Below, in pieces: positions 43,543 through 52,565 of a DNA stretch of 64,000 nt; within the stretch, counting starts at the first letter, position 1; each line of letters begins with the position of its first letter. Position numbers and translations under genes: made by a program. Source of the DNA: Neocallimastix lanati (nom. inval.). Taxonomy: Eukaryota; Neocallimastigomycota; Neocallimastigomycetes; Neocallimastigales; Neocallimastigaceae. The notes beneath the pieces are model-generated. The model saw nothing but the letters and a program-made list of their open reading frames with translations. It was not told the DNA's origin and made no database searches. Location: the NCBI GenBank assembly GCA_016946835.1, contig JACVTC010000004.1, positions 2,034,501 to 2,098,500 of the forward strand, given 5' to 3'.

Positions 43543-43676
43543 TCCTACATAGTAATTGGGCTAGTAGGCTCTGAACTGCTATATTTTATATTGAATATAG
43601 TAATCGTGGCACACGCGTGGCATGACACCATTAGGTAAGCTGCACGTCAGACAGTGTGTACTATCAGATTGTACGA
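43543..43676 (+). ncRNA. T4 leader RNA domain B
   Basis: Homologue of T1 3262-3390 with CCTAC/GTAGG, CTATATT/AATATAG around the same 8-nt loop, and TGAC/GTCA enclosing ACC/GGT. In T4 it lies downstream of domain A; in T1 it lies upstream. Confidence 0.65.
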
Positions 43677-43842
43677 CAATAAAGATTATTTTTTTGTATT
43701 TAATAATTATAATTAATTAATAATTTTATTAGCTATAACAATACAATATTTATCGTTTAAAAAGAAAAATTTTTGAAAGGTGAAAATAATAAATAAAACT
43801 TTGCTTCTAAATTTATTACTACAAATATACTAAATTACAAAA

Positions 43843-44035
43843 TTCAAGTGGTCGATAAAGGTTTCGAGCTTGAAAAATATTCTATTGAGTTGTCGATAAA
43901 GATTTCGAACTTAAAATTATTCTATTGAGTTGTCGATAAAGATTTCGAACTTAAAAATTATTCTTAATAAAGTAGTCGAAAAGAACCTCGTGCTTTATAA
44001 TTTCTACTAAGTTGTCGATAAGGATTTCGAGCTTA
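43843..44035 (+). repeat. Five tandem covarying hairpins in the T4 leader
   Basis: Five units of about 30 bases share a core (GTCGA, 8 nt, TCG). Outer stems differ but pair: TTCAAG/CTTGAA, TTGAG/CTTAA (twice, with a G-U), TAAAG/CTTTA and TAAG/CTTA. Lies about 175 bases before gag, like the four-hairpin run of T1. Confidence 0.75.
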
Positions 44036-44209
44036 TATCTACTAAAGAAAGCAAATAAAATTATTATTTTCAAAAGTTACTAAAATATATTGTTTTAAAA
44101 ATTGATTCGATATTAAATTACCTATTAAATTATATTTTTAAAGTTGTATTTCCAAATTTATTCTTATTTAATCACCTCATTAATATACAACAAGAAATAT
44201 TTAAACAAA

Positions 44210-45121
44210 ATGTCCAAGGAAACAACTTTGAGCTTTAAAGAATTGAAAAAAGAATTAAGAGATATTGTGAAACTTAGCAAGGACAATTTAGATATTAAGT
44301 CCTGGGCTACTGAATTAAAACTTTGGATCAAGATACAAGGTATTACAGATCCAGAAACAATATTTAATGCTTGTTTACTTACCAGCTCTGGTGAAGTACA
44401 ACGCGTTATTGAAGATTTGGGAGAAGATAGTGATGATGAAAGTGATGATTCATCAGATGAAGAAGAAGATGATGATGAAGAAGAAAATGTTGATGATGAT
44501 ATTAAATTTCCTTCCCTTGAAAAAATTATTTCAAGTCTTGAAAATTTTTACGGTATTAAAGAAGACCAAAATTTACTTCTTAAAGAACTTCGTGCAATGC
44601 GAATTAAAAGAAACGAAAAGATTAAAGACTTTAATGTAAGATATAGAACTTTGTACACTAAACTTGATAAAAAGAGAAGAAAGCGCATTGGTGTACTAGA
44701 TTATATTGATTCTATTCAAAATAATTATGAAGCCTGGAAGAAATTATCCCTTAAAGATGATATAAGTATGGATAAAGCTTTCAAAATTGCCGAGAAAGTA
44801 GATAGACTTTCTGTAAGGAACAATAATATTAATACCTATAATGTTAATAATTCCCAACATAATCAAAATAATCAAAACAGTACTACTTCAAGACTTTATC
44901 CTAAAAGAAGAAACGAAACTTTCCAAACAAATCAAACAAATAATAAACCGAAACCTCAAGATATTATAGAAGAATCAACCCAGAAAATGAGAAATTTATC
45001 CGTTAAAACTTGCTTCTTCTGTAAGGAAGAAGGTCATTACTCATACTATTGCCCTCAATTAAATAAGATTATGGAAAAAAATAAAAAAGAAATATATTCC
45101 AAAAAGTCTTTAAACTTCTAA
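44210..45121 (+). CDS. gag: T4 Gag
   Basis: 303 residues from ATG at 44210 (the frame is open earlier but without ATG). Capsid-like helical region, an acidic Asp/Glu stretch (about 80-105) like T1, an Asn/Gln-rich spacer, and a CCHC zinc knuckle C-x2-C-x4-H-x4-C near the end (CFFCKEEGHYSYYC). Ends TTA AAC TTC TAA, where the slippery site lies. Intact. Confidence 0.92.
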   Translation: MSKETTLSFKELKKELRDIVKLSKDNLDIKSWATELKLWIKIQGITDPETIFNACLLTSSGEVQRVIEDLGEDSDDESDDSSDEEEDDDEEENVDDDIKFPSLEKIISSLENFYGIKEDQNLLLKELRAMRIKRNEKIKDFNVRYRTLYTKLDKKRRKRIGVLDYIDSIQNNYEAWKKLSLKDDISMDKAFKIAEKVDRLSVRNNNINTYNVNNSQHNQNNQNSTTSRLYPKRRNETFQTNQTNNKPKPQDIIEESTQKMRNLSVKTCFFCKEEGHYSYYCPQLNKIMEKNKKEIYSKKSLNF

Positions 45122-45142
45122 ATGGGAGCAGAAGCACTCCCA
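45109..45142 (+). promoter_or_regulatory. T4 -1 programmed ribosomal frameshift signal
   Basis: TTTAAAC at 45109-45115 in gag phase T-TTA-AAC, 7-nt spacer, hairpin TGGGAG / CTCCCA with an 8-nt loop (45123-45142). The -1 frame is the pol frame and is open from here. Confidence 0.88.
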
Positions 45143-48100
45143 ATGACAAAACAATAGCTTCATTAAATAATTTACAAAATAATACTTTTACTAAGAATAC
45201 TCCAATTGATAATAATTCCTTTAACGAAGAATCTGAAGAATCTGATTTTAGTGACACAACTGAAAGTGAGGATGATATCATTATAAATGCTGTAAAAAGA
45301 AAAATGAATGATAATAACAGCGAAAAAGAAGAAAATAATTCCAAGAAAGTACATAAAAGTTTAAAAGATAATCCACGTCCTTTTGCAACTCCTGCTTTAA
45401 GAAAGAAGAAAGAAAATGAGCTGCATAATAAACCAAATAAAGTTTATAAAAATCAAATACTTCCTTCAATTTTAACTCAACCAAATATTAACAAAGAAAA
45501 ACAAAAAGAAAAGGAATTAAGAAATATGACAAGAGTAAGAGAAAGTAAAGAAGAAAACAACAATTATTCATCAAAAGGAAAGGAAAAAGTTGAATCTGAA
45601 GATATACTTGTAATCGATAATGAAATAGAAGATCTAGAAATGAATAAAGATAATCAACAAAATAAAACTAATACTTTGGAAAAATTAATTTCAACAAAAA
45701 CTAAGGAAACTAATAATGGAAATACTCAATTAGTAAAAAGGAATATCAAAATGATGAATAATAAAGAACCTTACAATATTATGGATGATTTAAATAATCT
45801 TAAATCCAGTATTACGATAGGTCAACTCTTGAATGCATGTCCTAAAATTCGTTCACAATTAACTCAAGGTTTAAAGTTAGAAAAGTCTAAAATAATTGGA
45901 ACTGTAGACAATGTAATAGCACGAACTTTATTAGTAAATAACTATGACCATAGCTACATAAGTAAAAGTAATGAAGTAGCCGAAGAAGACTTAGCAATGG
46001 TTGATGCAAGTGTTGACGGAGTACTAGGAAAACTTTTAATTGATTCTTGTAGTAACCTAAGCATCGTTACTAAGCAGTATTTTGATAAATTACCTGGTGA
46101 ATATGAAACAGTTGGAAAAAGTCGTGGAAGAATCCAACTAGCAACACAAGATGAAGAATACTCGGAAGGAATTATTGTTCGATTACCAGTAAAAATTAAT
46201 AATTATGAATTTAATGCGGACTTTAGAATTATTGAGAAAGAAGACTCATTTTATGATATGTTAATAAACTTTAAAACTCAAATCGATCATTGTTTATTTA
46301 TTCATCCAACCTTAAACAGTCTATGTAAACTTTTGTCAGAAAGTGAATACGAAGAAATAGCTAAAATAAATAATCAATATTATGATGAAGAAAGTATAAT
46401 CTGCACTATTAGAAAAGTTGAAGAAACGAATAATGAAAAGGAAATTATAAAGGAATTAACTCCAATGGAATTTATTGAGAGTGATGAATTTTTAAGTACC
46501 TTAAATAAAGATTATAAAGAACAAATTATTAAAATTCTCAAAGAAATGATTGACATAGTTGCCACTTCAACAGAAGAACTAACTCCTTCTAAACTTTCAC
46601 CACATAAGATCCGTTTGAAAGCAAATGCAAAGCCAGTAAAATTAAGAAGTTATAGGTTAACTAAATTAAAATCAGATATCTTAAAAGAAGAACTTACAAA
46701 GCTTATTAAGAAAGGATTGATAGAACCATCCTGTTCAGAATGGTCATCTCCAGTAGTACTCATTCTAAAACACAATGGAAAGTGGCGCTTGTGCATTGAC
46801 TACCGAAAAGTCAATGATATGACAGAAAAAGATTCTTATTCAGTTCCATATATAGATGAAATTTTTGATAGTCTCGGAGGAGCTAAAATATTTACAACTC
46901 TTGATTTATTTTCTGGTTTTCACCAAATCTTAATGGATGAAGAAAGCGTTGAAGTAACCACTTTCACTACTAAGTTTGGAAATTATCAATTTAAGGTTAT
47001 GCCTTTTGGACTTACTGGAGCTCCCTCAACCTTCCAAAGAGAAATGAATAAAATTTTATTCCCTTTTATTGGTGAATTTGTTTATGTATTTATTGATGAT
47101 GTTTTGATCTATTCAAAAAGTATCGAAGAACATTTAATTCATATTAAACAAGTATTAGAAGTATTTAAAGAAAACAAGTTAAAAATTAATATTGAAAAGT
47201 GCCATTTTCTTCAAACTGAAGTTGATGTATTAGGTCACAAACTTACTACTAAAGGATTAAGTCCCATGGAAAGTAAGATAACAGCTATTAAGAAGTGGGA
47301 AGCCCCTTCATCACTTCATGAATTAAGATCATTTTTAGGAGCAGTGGGATATTATCGTGATTTTATTCCTAAATATGCTCAAATTACCTCACCTTTATGT
47401 AAATTATTGAAAAAGAATACCAAATATGAATGGAATAAAGAACAACAAGAAAGCTTTGAACTCCTAAAAGAAAAATTAATCAATGCACCTATTCTAAAAT
47501 TTCCGTCATTTGACAAACCTTTTATCATTAGAACTGATGCTTCGTATAATGGAATTGGTGGAGTTCTTTTACAAAAAGAAGAAGAAACCGGTAAGGAGCA
47601 TCCAATACACTTTATAAGTAGAAGTTTAAAGAAAGCTGAAAAGAATTATGGTATTACCGATTTAGAAGGAACCGCTTTGTTTTACTGTATGACTAAATTT
47701 AAATCTTATATTGAAGGAAATCCATTACCTACAACTATTTACACAGATCATAAACCATTAGTTGGTTTATTTAAGAATAAAGAACCTTTGAATGCAAGGC
47801 AAACAAGATGGTGTCTAACCGCTAGTATGCTCGGAATTAATATAAAATATGAATCAGGCAAAAAGAATGTGTTAGCTGATGCTCTTTCAAGAATGAAAAG
47901 TAAGGAAGAGAGAAAGATATTATTAACAAAAATTACTAATGGAAATAATGAAGAATTATTATCTAAAGTTATAAAGGAATTTATTAATGAAAAGTTTACT
48001 GTTATTGATGGTGAAGATTATTTTATCGACAATGGAAATTATAGAAAATTAATAACGGACGAAAATGAAAGGTTTAAATTAATTTTAGAAGCTCATAATA

Positions 48101-49119
48101 TTGGCCACGAAGGATATTACAAAACATATCAAAGACTTAAGAAAAACTTTTATTGGAATCATATGATTAAAGATATCAAAAGAATTGTTAGTAATTGTGA
48201 AAAATGCCAGTTAAATCGTCCTCAACCATATCCAGAACCAACCGAAATCCATCCAACTAAAGTGGAGGGTCCCTTTGTGCATTTAGGATTAGATATTATA
48301 GGACCGTTACCAAAAACAAGAAATAATAATCAATATATTATAGTAACTGTTGATTACTTTACCAAATGGGTTGAAGCCGAACCCACTGAAAACATAACTT
48401 CCTCTGATATAATTAAATTTTTAATAAACGTTTTTGCAAGACATGGTGTGCCTCAAGTTATTACTACAGATAATGGAGTCCAATTCACTTCTGATATGAC
48501 TAAAATCTTTCTTGATCTTTATGATGTTTATGTAAAATTCATAGCTACCTATCACCCTGAATCCAATGGTCTCACTGAAAACCGAAATAAAGAAATTGGA
48601 AAATTACTTCGTTTATTAGGAAGGAAAAATCAAGATTGGGATGAAGTTTTACCTTCTGCTTTATGGGCACTTCGAACTACCAAAAACACAGCTACCGGAC
48701 ATTCTAGTTTTGAATTAGTATATGGAAGAGAAGACCAACAGCCTTATGATATAGCCATAAGAACAATTGAAAATGCAGGTAAATCGTATGATGAAATTTT
48801 AATGGAAAAATTTGTTCGTCATTATCAATGGACTAGAGAAGCATGCGAAAATGTGAAGAATGCTAACAAGTATTGGGCAACAAGACGAGAAGAACAAATA
48901 AGTATGAAAAAAGGAAAAGAATTAAAAGCTGGTGATCTTGTTCTTGTTAGAAACTTTAGCCGCACTAAGCTAGAACCATATTACAATGGACCATTTAAAA
49001 TTTTAAAAATTCAATTCAACACGGCAACCTTAATCGATCAGAAAACTGGGAAACAACTCGATAGGAATGTTCATTTTAAAAATTTAGTAAAGTTTAACTC
49101 CGCTTACAGAGAAGCTTGA
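45109..49119 (+). CDS. pol: T4 Pol polyprotein (protease-RT-RNase H-integrase)
   Basis: Read by -1 frameshift; the first ATG in the frame is at 45304. Counting from that ATG: charged linker (1-230), protease with DSCS where D-S/T-G is usual (about 244), reverse transcriptase with FIDDVLIY (about 593), RNase H (RTDAS about 740, TDHKPL), integrase HHCC finger (AHNIGHEG .. CEKCQ, about 929-965), DDE core (GLDIIGPL, TDNGVQFTS, NRNKEIGK; about 996-1095), and a short tail ending HFKNLVKFNS, with no chromodomain. Uninterrupted. The stop overlaps a small hairpin GAAG-CTTGAGT-CTTC (49111-49125), 13 bases before the LTR. Confidence 0.95.
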   Translation, partial: FKLLNGSRSTPNDKTIASLNNLQNNTFTKNTPIDNNSFNEESEESDFSDTTESEDDIIINAVKRKMNDNNSEKEENNSKKVHKSLKDNPRPFATPALRKKKENELHNKPNKVYKNQILPSILTQPNINKEKQKEKELRNMTRVRESKEENNNYSSKGKEKVESEDILVIDNEIEDLEMNKDNQQNKTNTLEKLISTKTKETNNGNTQLVKRNIKMMNNKEPYNIMDDLNNLKSSITIGQLLNACPKIRSQLTQGLKLEKSKIIGTVDNVIARTLLVNNYDHSYISKSNEVAEEDLAMVDASVDGVLGKLLIDSCSNLSIVTKQYFDKLPGEYETVGKSRGRIQLATQDEEYSEGIIVRLPVKINNYEFNADFRIIEKEDSFYDMLINFKTQIDHCLFIHPTLNSLCKLLSESEYEEIAKINNQYYDEESIICTIRKVEETNNEKEIIKELTPMEFIESDEFLSTLNKDYKEQIIKILKEMIDIVATSTEELTPSKLSPHKIRLKANAKPVKLRSYRLTKLKSDILKEELTKLIKKGLIEPSCSEWSSPVVLILKHNGKWRLCIDYRKVNDMTEKDSYSVPYIDEIFDSLGGAKIFTTLDLFSGFHQILMDEESVEVTTFTTKFGNYQFKVMPFGLTGAPSTFQREMNKILFPFIGEFVYVFIDDVLIYSKSIEEHLIHIKQVLEVFKENKLKINIEKCHFLQTEVDVLGHKLTTKGLSPMESKITAIKKWEAPSSLHELRSFLGAVGYYRDFIPKYAQITSPLCKLLKKNTKYEWNKEQQESFELLKEKLINAPILKFPSFDKPFIIRTDASYNGIGGVLLQKEEETGKEHPIHFISRSLKKAEKNYGITDLEGTALFYCMTKFKSYIEGNPLPTTIYTDHKPLVGLFKNKEPLNARQTRWCLTASMLGINIKYESGKKNVLADALSRMKSKEERKILLTKITNGNNEELLSKVIKEFINEKFTVIDGEDYFIDNGNYRKLITDENERFKLILEAHNIGHEGYYKTYQRLKKNFYWNHMIKDIKRIVSNCEKCQLNRPQPYPEPTEIHPTKVEGPFVHLGLDIIGPLPKTRNNNQYIIVTVDYFTKWVEAEPTENITSSDIIKFLINVFARHGVPQVITTDNGVQFTSDMTKIFLDLYDVYVKFIATYHPESNGLTENRNKEIGKLLRLLGRKNQDWDEVLPSALWALRTTKNTATGHSSFELVYGREDQQPYDIAIRTIENAGKSYDEILMEKFVRHYQWTREACENVKNANKYWATRREEQISMKKGKELKAGDLVLVRNFSRTKLEPYYNGPFKILKIQFNTATLIDQKTGKQLDRNVHFKNLVKFNSAYREA

Positions 49120-49137
49120 GTCTTCGTCGGGGCATCT

Positions 49138-49624
49138 TGATAAGAATGTACTAAATAATGCATTCTTAATTAAATCTACGATTTATTTCTAATACATTAT
49201 GTGTACATTATTATTTTTGTACTTTAATAAATTTTTAAATTCAAAGATTAAAAATTAGATCAAAAATTATATTAAACTTTATAATTTTTATATTAAATCT
49301 TATATTAATAGTAATATTTTTATATATTTAAAACTTATATTAACAATATTAATAATAAATCTTATTTTTTTATTTTTATATTAATAATGAAAATTTGTAT
49401 TAATAATATTTTTATATATTGATAATTAAAAATTTATATATTATATTTTAACTTTTATTATAAAATTTTATATCGAAATGTTTTATTTTATATTGAAAAA
49501 TATTTTATTTTATTAAAAACCTTTATATTAGAATAGTATTTTTATTTTTATTTGAATATTTTAACAGATTGTAATAAAAATTTTAGCCAATTAAATAAAT
49601 TCTTATTAGTAATATTTTAGATAG

Positions 49625-49688
<64 letters not shown>

Positions 49689-49997
49689 TATTAATATTAT
49701 AAATGTATTTTATTTATATTGTTATAATTAAATTTTATATAATTGATTATAAAAATCAATTTAAATTTAATAGTTTTTATATATAAAAAGAAAAATAATA
49801 ATAAAATGTAATTTAGTGGCAAGAACAACTTTTATGCCTTGAAAAAAAAGTATAAATAGTTGTAAATTTTGCTACTAATTTTTAAATATCATCAAATAAA
49901 ATAAAATAAAATAAAATAAAATAAAATAAATTAATAAATAAAAAATAAAATTTGTGTTTCTTACTTTATTTTTATTTAATTCTCTAAAACCTTAACA
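49138..49997 (+). repeat. T4 3' LTR
   Basis: 860 bp, same as 41956-42817 except poly-A length. Followed by CATT, 11 bases and tRNA-Thr. Confidence 0.93.
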
Positions 49998-50012
49998 CAT
50001 TCTTTACCAGTT

Positions 50013-50084
50013 GCCCGTTTGGCTCAGTGGTAGAGCGTCGCTCTCGTAAAGCGAAGATCAGTGGTTCGATCCCGCTAATGGGCA
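50013..50084 (+). tRNA. tRNA-Thr (anticodon CGT)
   Basis: 72-nt cloverleaf: acceptor GCCCGTT/AATGGGC (one G-U), D arm GCTC-AGTGGTA-GAGC, anticodon stem TCGCT/AGCGA with loop CTCGTAA (anticodon CGT, reading ACG), variable AGATC, T arm AGTGG-TTCGATC-CCGCT, discriminator A. No intron, CCA not encoded. A and B boxes intact. Its upstream side is the insertion point of at least four LTR elements. Confidence 0.95.
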
Positions 50085-50099
50085 TTAGAAATTAATGAA

Positions 50100-50104
50100 T
50101 TTTT
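50100..50104 (+). terminator. Pol III T-run terminator of tRNA-Thr
   Basis: TTTTT 15 bases after the tRNA; a second T5 lies at about 50111. Confidence 0.6.
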
Positions 50105-50145
50105 AAATATTTTTTAATAAATACAAATGTTGATGAAATAAATAA

Positions 50146-50192
<47 letters not shown>

Positions 50193-50908
50193 ATAAGGAG
50201 ATATAGTTTTCTGTGAATTAAACATTGATCTAAAATGTTTTATATCATAAAGATATTATTTGATATTTATTTAAGTCTTTTCTATTTACTGGGACAGTGG
50301 TTAGATTTTTTATTATTCAGATATAATTTCTTTTATGAAGAGGAAATTTTTCTTGATATTGATTGTTAAATCTGTTGTGTTTTTTCTGCTACTTTTGCTG
50401 TTTCTTTTGTTTTTCTATAATTAAATATATGATTGACTAAATTATATATAAAATTCTAATAAAACAAAATTTTTAAAACAATATATATTAATTTATATAT
50501 ATATATAAAATATTCAATTCTCTTTTATATGAATTAATATATTTTTAATGTTTCAATAAAAAAATTAATTAAACATTACTATACCGCAGATCATAATTAA
50601 ATCTATTCTATCAATATAAATAAAATAAATAATTGAAAAAAAAAAAAAAAAAAAAAAAAAATACTTATTATATATTTATATTGTATTATAGTATACACTA
50701 TAAAATCAATTAATATAATAGTTCTTTACTAATACACTATCAAACTTTTATTATAAAATATATCTTTAATAATATTTAATTGCTTTTACTTTATAAAGAA
50801 TGATTTAATGTTAAACAAAAAATATATATATATTATTGTTAAAAAAGCACATATAAAAAATTTTTGTATTAAAAAAGATAAAATATAAAAAATAAAATTG
50901 GAGAGGTA
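50105..50908. other. AT-rich intergenic DNA with poly-T (about 50147-50187) and poly-A (about 50638-50660)
   Basis: No ORF or RNA gene seen. Confidence 0.6.
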
Positions 50909-51592
50909 TGCATTTCTTAAAATGTGGCTTAAAATGTTTTTAAAAAATAAACATATAAATAAATAAAAAATATTAAATAAAAAAAAATATGTTAAAAATG
51001 TTTTATTATTACTCTTTTATATTATATCTATCACTTTTTAGTTTTATTTTATTATTAAAATTTTAATAAAATAAAAAAAAACTATATAAAATAATGATAT
51101 TGATATTAATAATAAAAAAACTATATAATATTGATATTGATTTTAATAATAAAAATAACTATATATAATATTGATATTCTATATATATAATTATTTATTA
51201 TTCAGAATAAATAATATATAATTTTTTAATTAAACAGTAATATTAAGATATGAAGTATATATTAAAATATTCTTTTTACTGATTAATATTTGAAATATTT
51301 TTATTTATTCTGAATAATAAATTAGAGTTAATTATTTATTATTTATTATTTACTATTTATTATTTATTTATTTAAAAATATTACATAATAAAATATTTAA
51401 AGACTTATTTCAAAAATGATTTTTATTATTTATTTAATTATTTATTTAATTAATTAATTAATTATTTATTTAATTATTTATTTAATTATTTATTTAATTA
51501 TTTATTTAATTATTTATTTAATTATTTATTGGATAAAAAAATATATAATGTGGCAATTAATTAAAAATATTTTAAGCCACATTGGAAATGCA
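50909..51592. mobile_element. Candidate fold-back/MITE-like element
   Basis: 684 bp with imperfect terminal inverted repeats: the left end reads TGCATTTC..AATGTGGCTTAAAAT (50909-50943), complementary to 51561-51592. A second, perfect 22-bp inverted repeat lies nearer the centre (51193-51214 with 51301-51322). No ORF. The right half contains an ATTTATTTA simple repeat (about 51410-51535). A clear target duplication was not found. Confidence 0.45.
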
Positions 51593-52249
51593 CTAATGCG
51601 AAATGATACACATTCATAAAATTGTGATATATTTATATATTTATATTAAATGAGAATTATAAATAAATAAAATATAAAATATAAAATATATATAAATAAA
51701 ACTAATAAATAAATTAAAAAAAAAATAATAATAATAAAATAAAATAAAATAAATAGTAGAATATTAAATATAAAGTACAGATTGAATAAAATAAAATAAA
51801 ATAAAATACTTAATTCCTTTTTCAACATATTTAATTGATTTTATACATTTTTAAAACGTTTATTATTTTTTATAAGTCTGTACATACTATTGAAATTAAG
51901 GTTTTTAAGATTTAAATTTTTAATATATTTTATTCTTATTATGGTAATTACAAAGATTTAATAATACATGAATTTTTAACTTTATTTATACTAATTAATT
52001 AGTGGCGTATTTTTATCATGTGGCTTTATTTTTATCAAGCCACATTTGTAAATGTGGCGCTTGTTGTAAACATTGGTTGACTACTTTTATTTTTATTTAT
52101 ATTAAATTTATATTATTATTTATTTTTTATAATTTATTTTTTAATTATTCTATCACATACATTATTTATAGATGTTTTATCATCTTTTCTTTTGTTGTTA
52201 TAATCTTTATCAAATATATATATTATTTTGTATTTTTATATCATTTATT

Positions 52250-52313
<64 letters not shown>

Positions 52314-52565
52314 TTATTTTATTATTTTTTATTTTATGGATTTACTTATATTTCTATCCATTACTTTTTTAACAATTATATACCATTGAATGATTGATAA
52401 ATATAAATATTATAAATATATCTTTTATTATATTTTTATTTTATATTTCTATCCATTATTTTTTTTAATAGTTATATACTATTAAATTTGATTGATAAAT
52501 ATAAATATTAAAAGTATATCTTTTATTATATTTTTATTTTAAAGTATTAATATTTTATTTTTTTC
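51593..52565. other. AT-rich intergenic DNA
   Basis: Holds the short inverted repeat ATGTGGCTT-10nt-AAGCCACAT (52018-52045), which reuses the ATGTGGCTT word of the fold-back element, and a (TTTA)n microsatellite at about 52247-52315. The open frames here are low-complexity. Confidence 0.55.
52247..52315. repeat. (TTTA)n microsatellite
   Basis: About 16 uninterrupted TTTA units. Confidence 0.9.

Larger units (their letters stand above)
41956..49997 (+). mobile_element. Ty3/gypsy LTR retrotransposon T4, complete and apparently intact
   Basis: LTRs 41956-42817 (862 bp) and 49138-49997 (860 bp) differ only in a poly-A of 59 versus 57 as far as I can see. CATT duplications at 41952-41955 and 49998-50001. 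PBS, about 1.35 kb structured leader, gag, frameshift signal and full pol are all present with no break: a likely autonomous, recent insertion. The closest element to the tRNA-Thr gene. Confidence 0.95.

Noticed and set aside
52002-52397. 131-codon plus-strand frame.
   Set aside because: Mostly a translation of the (TTTA)n microsatellite.
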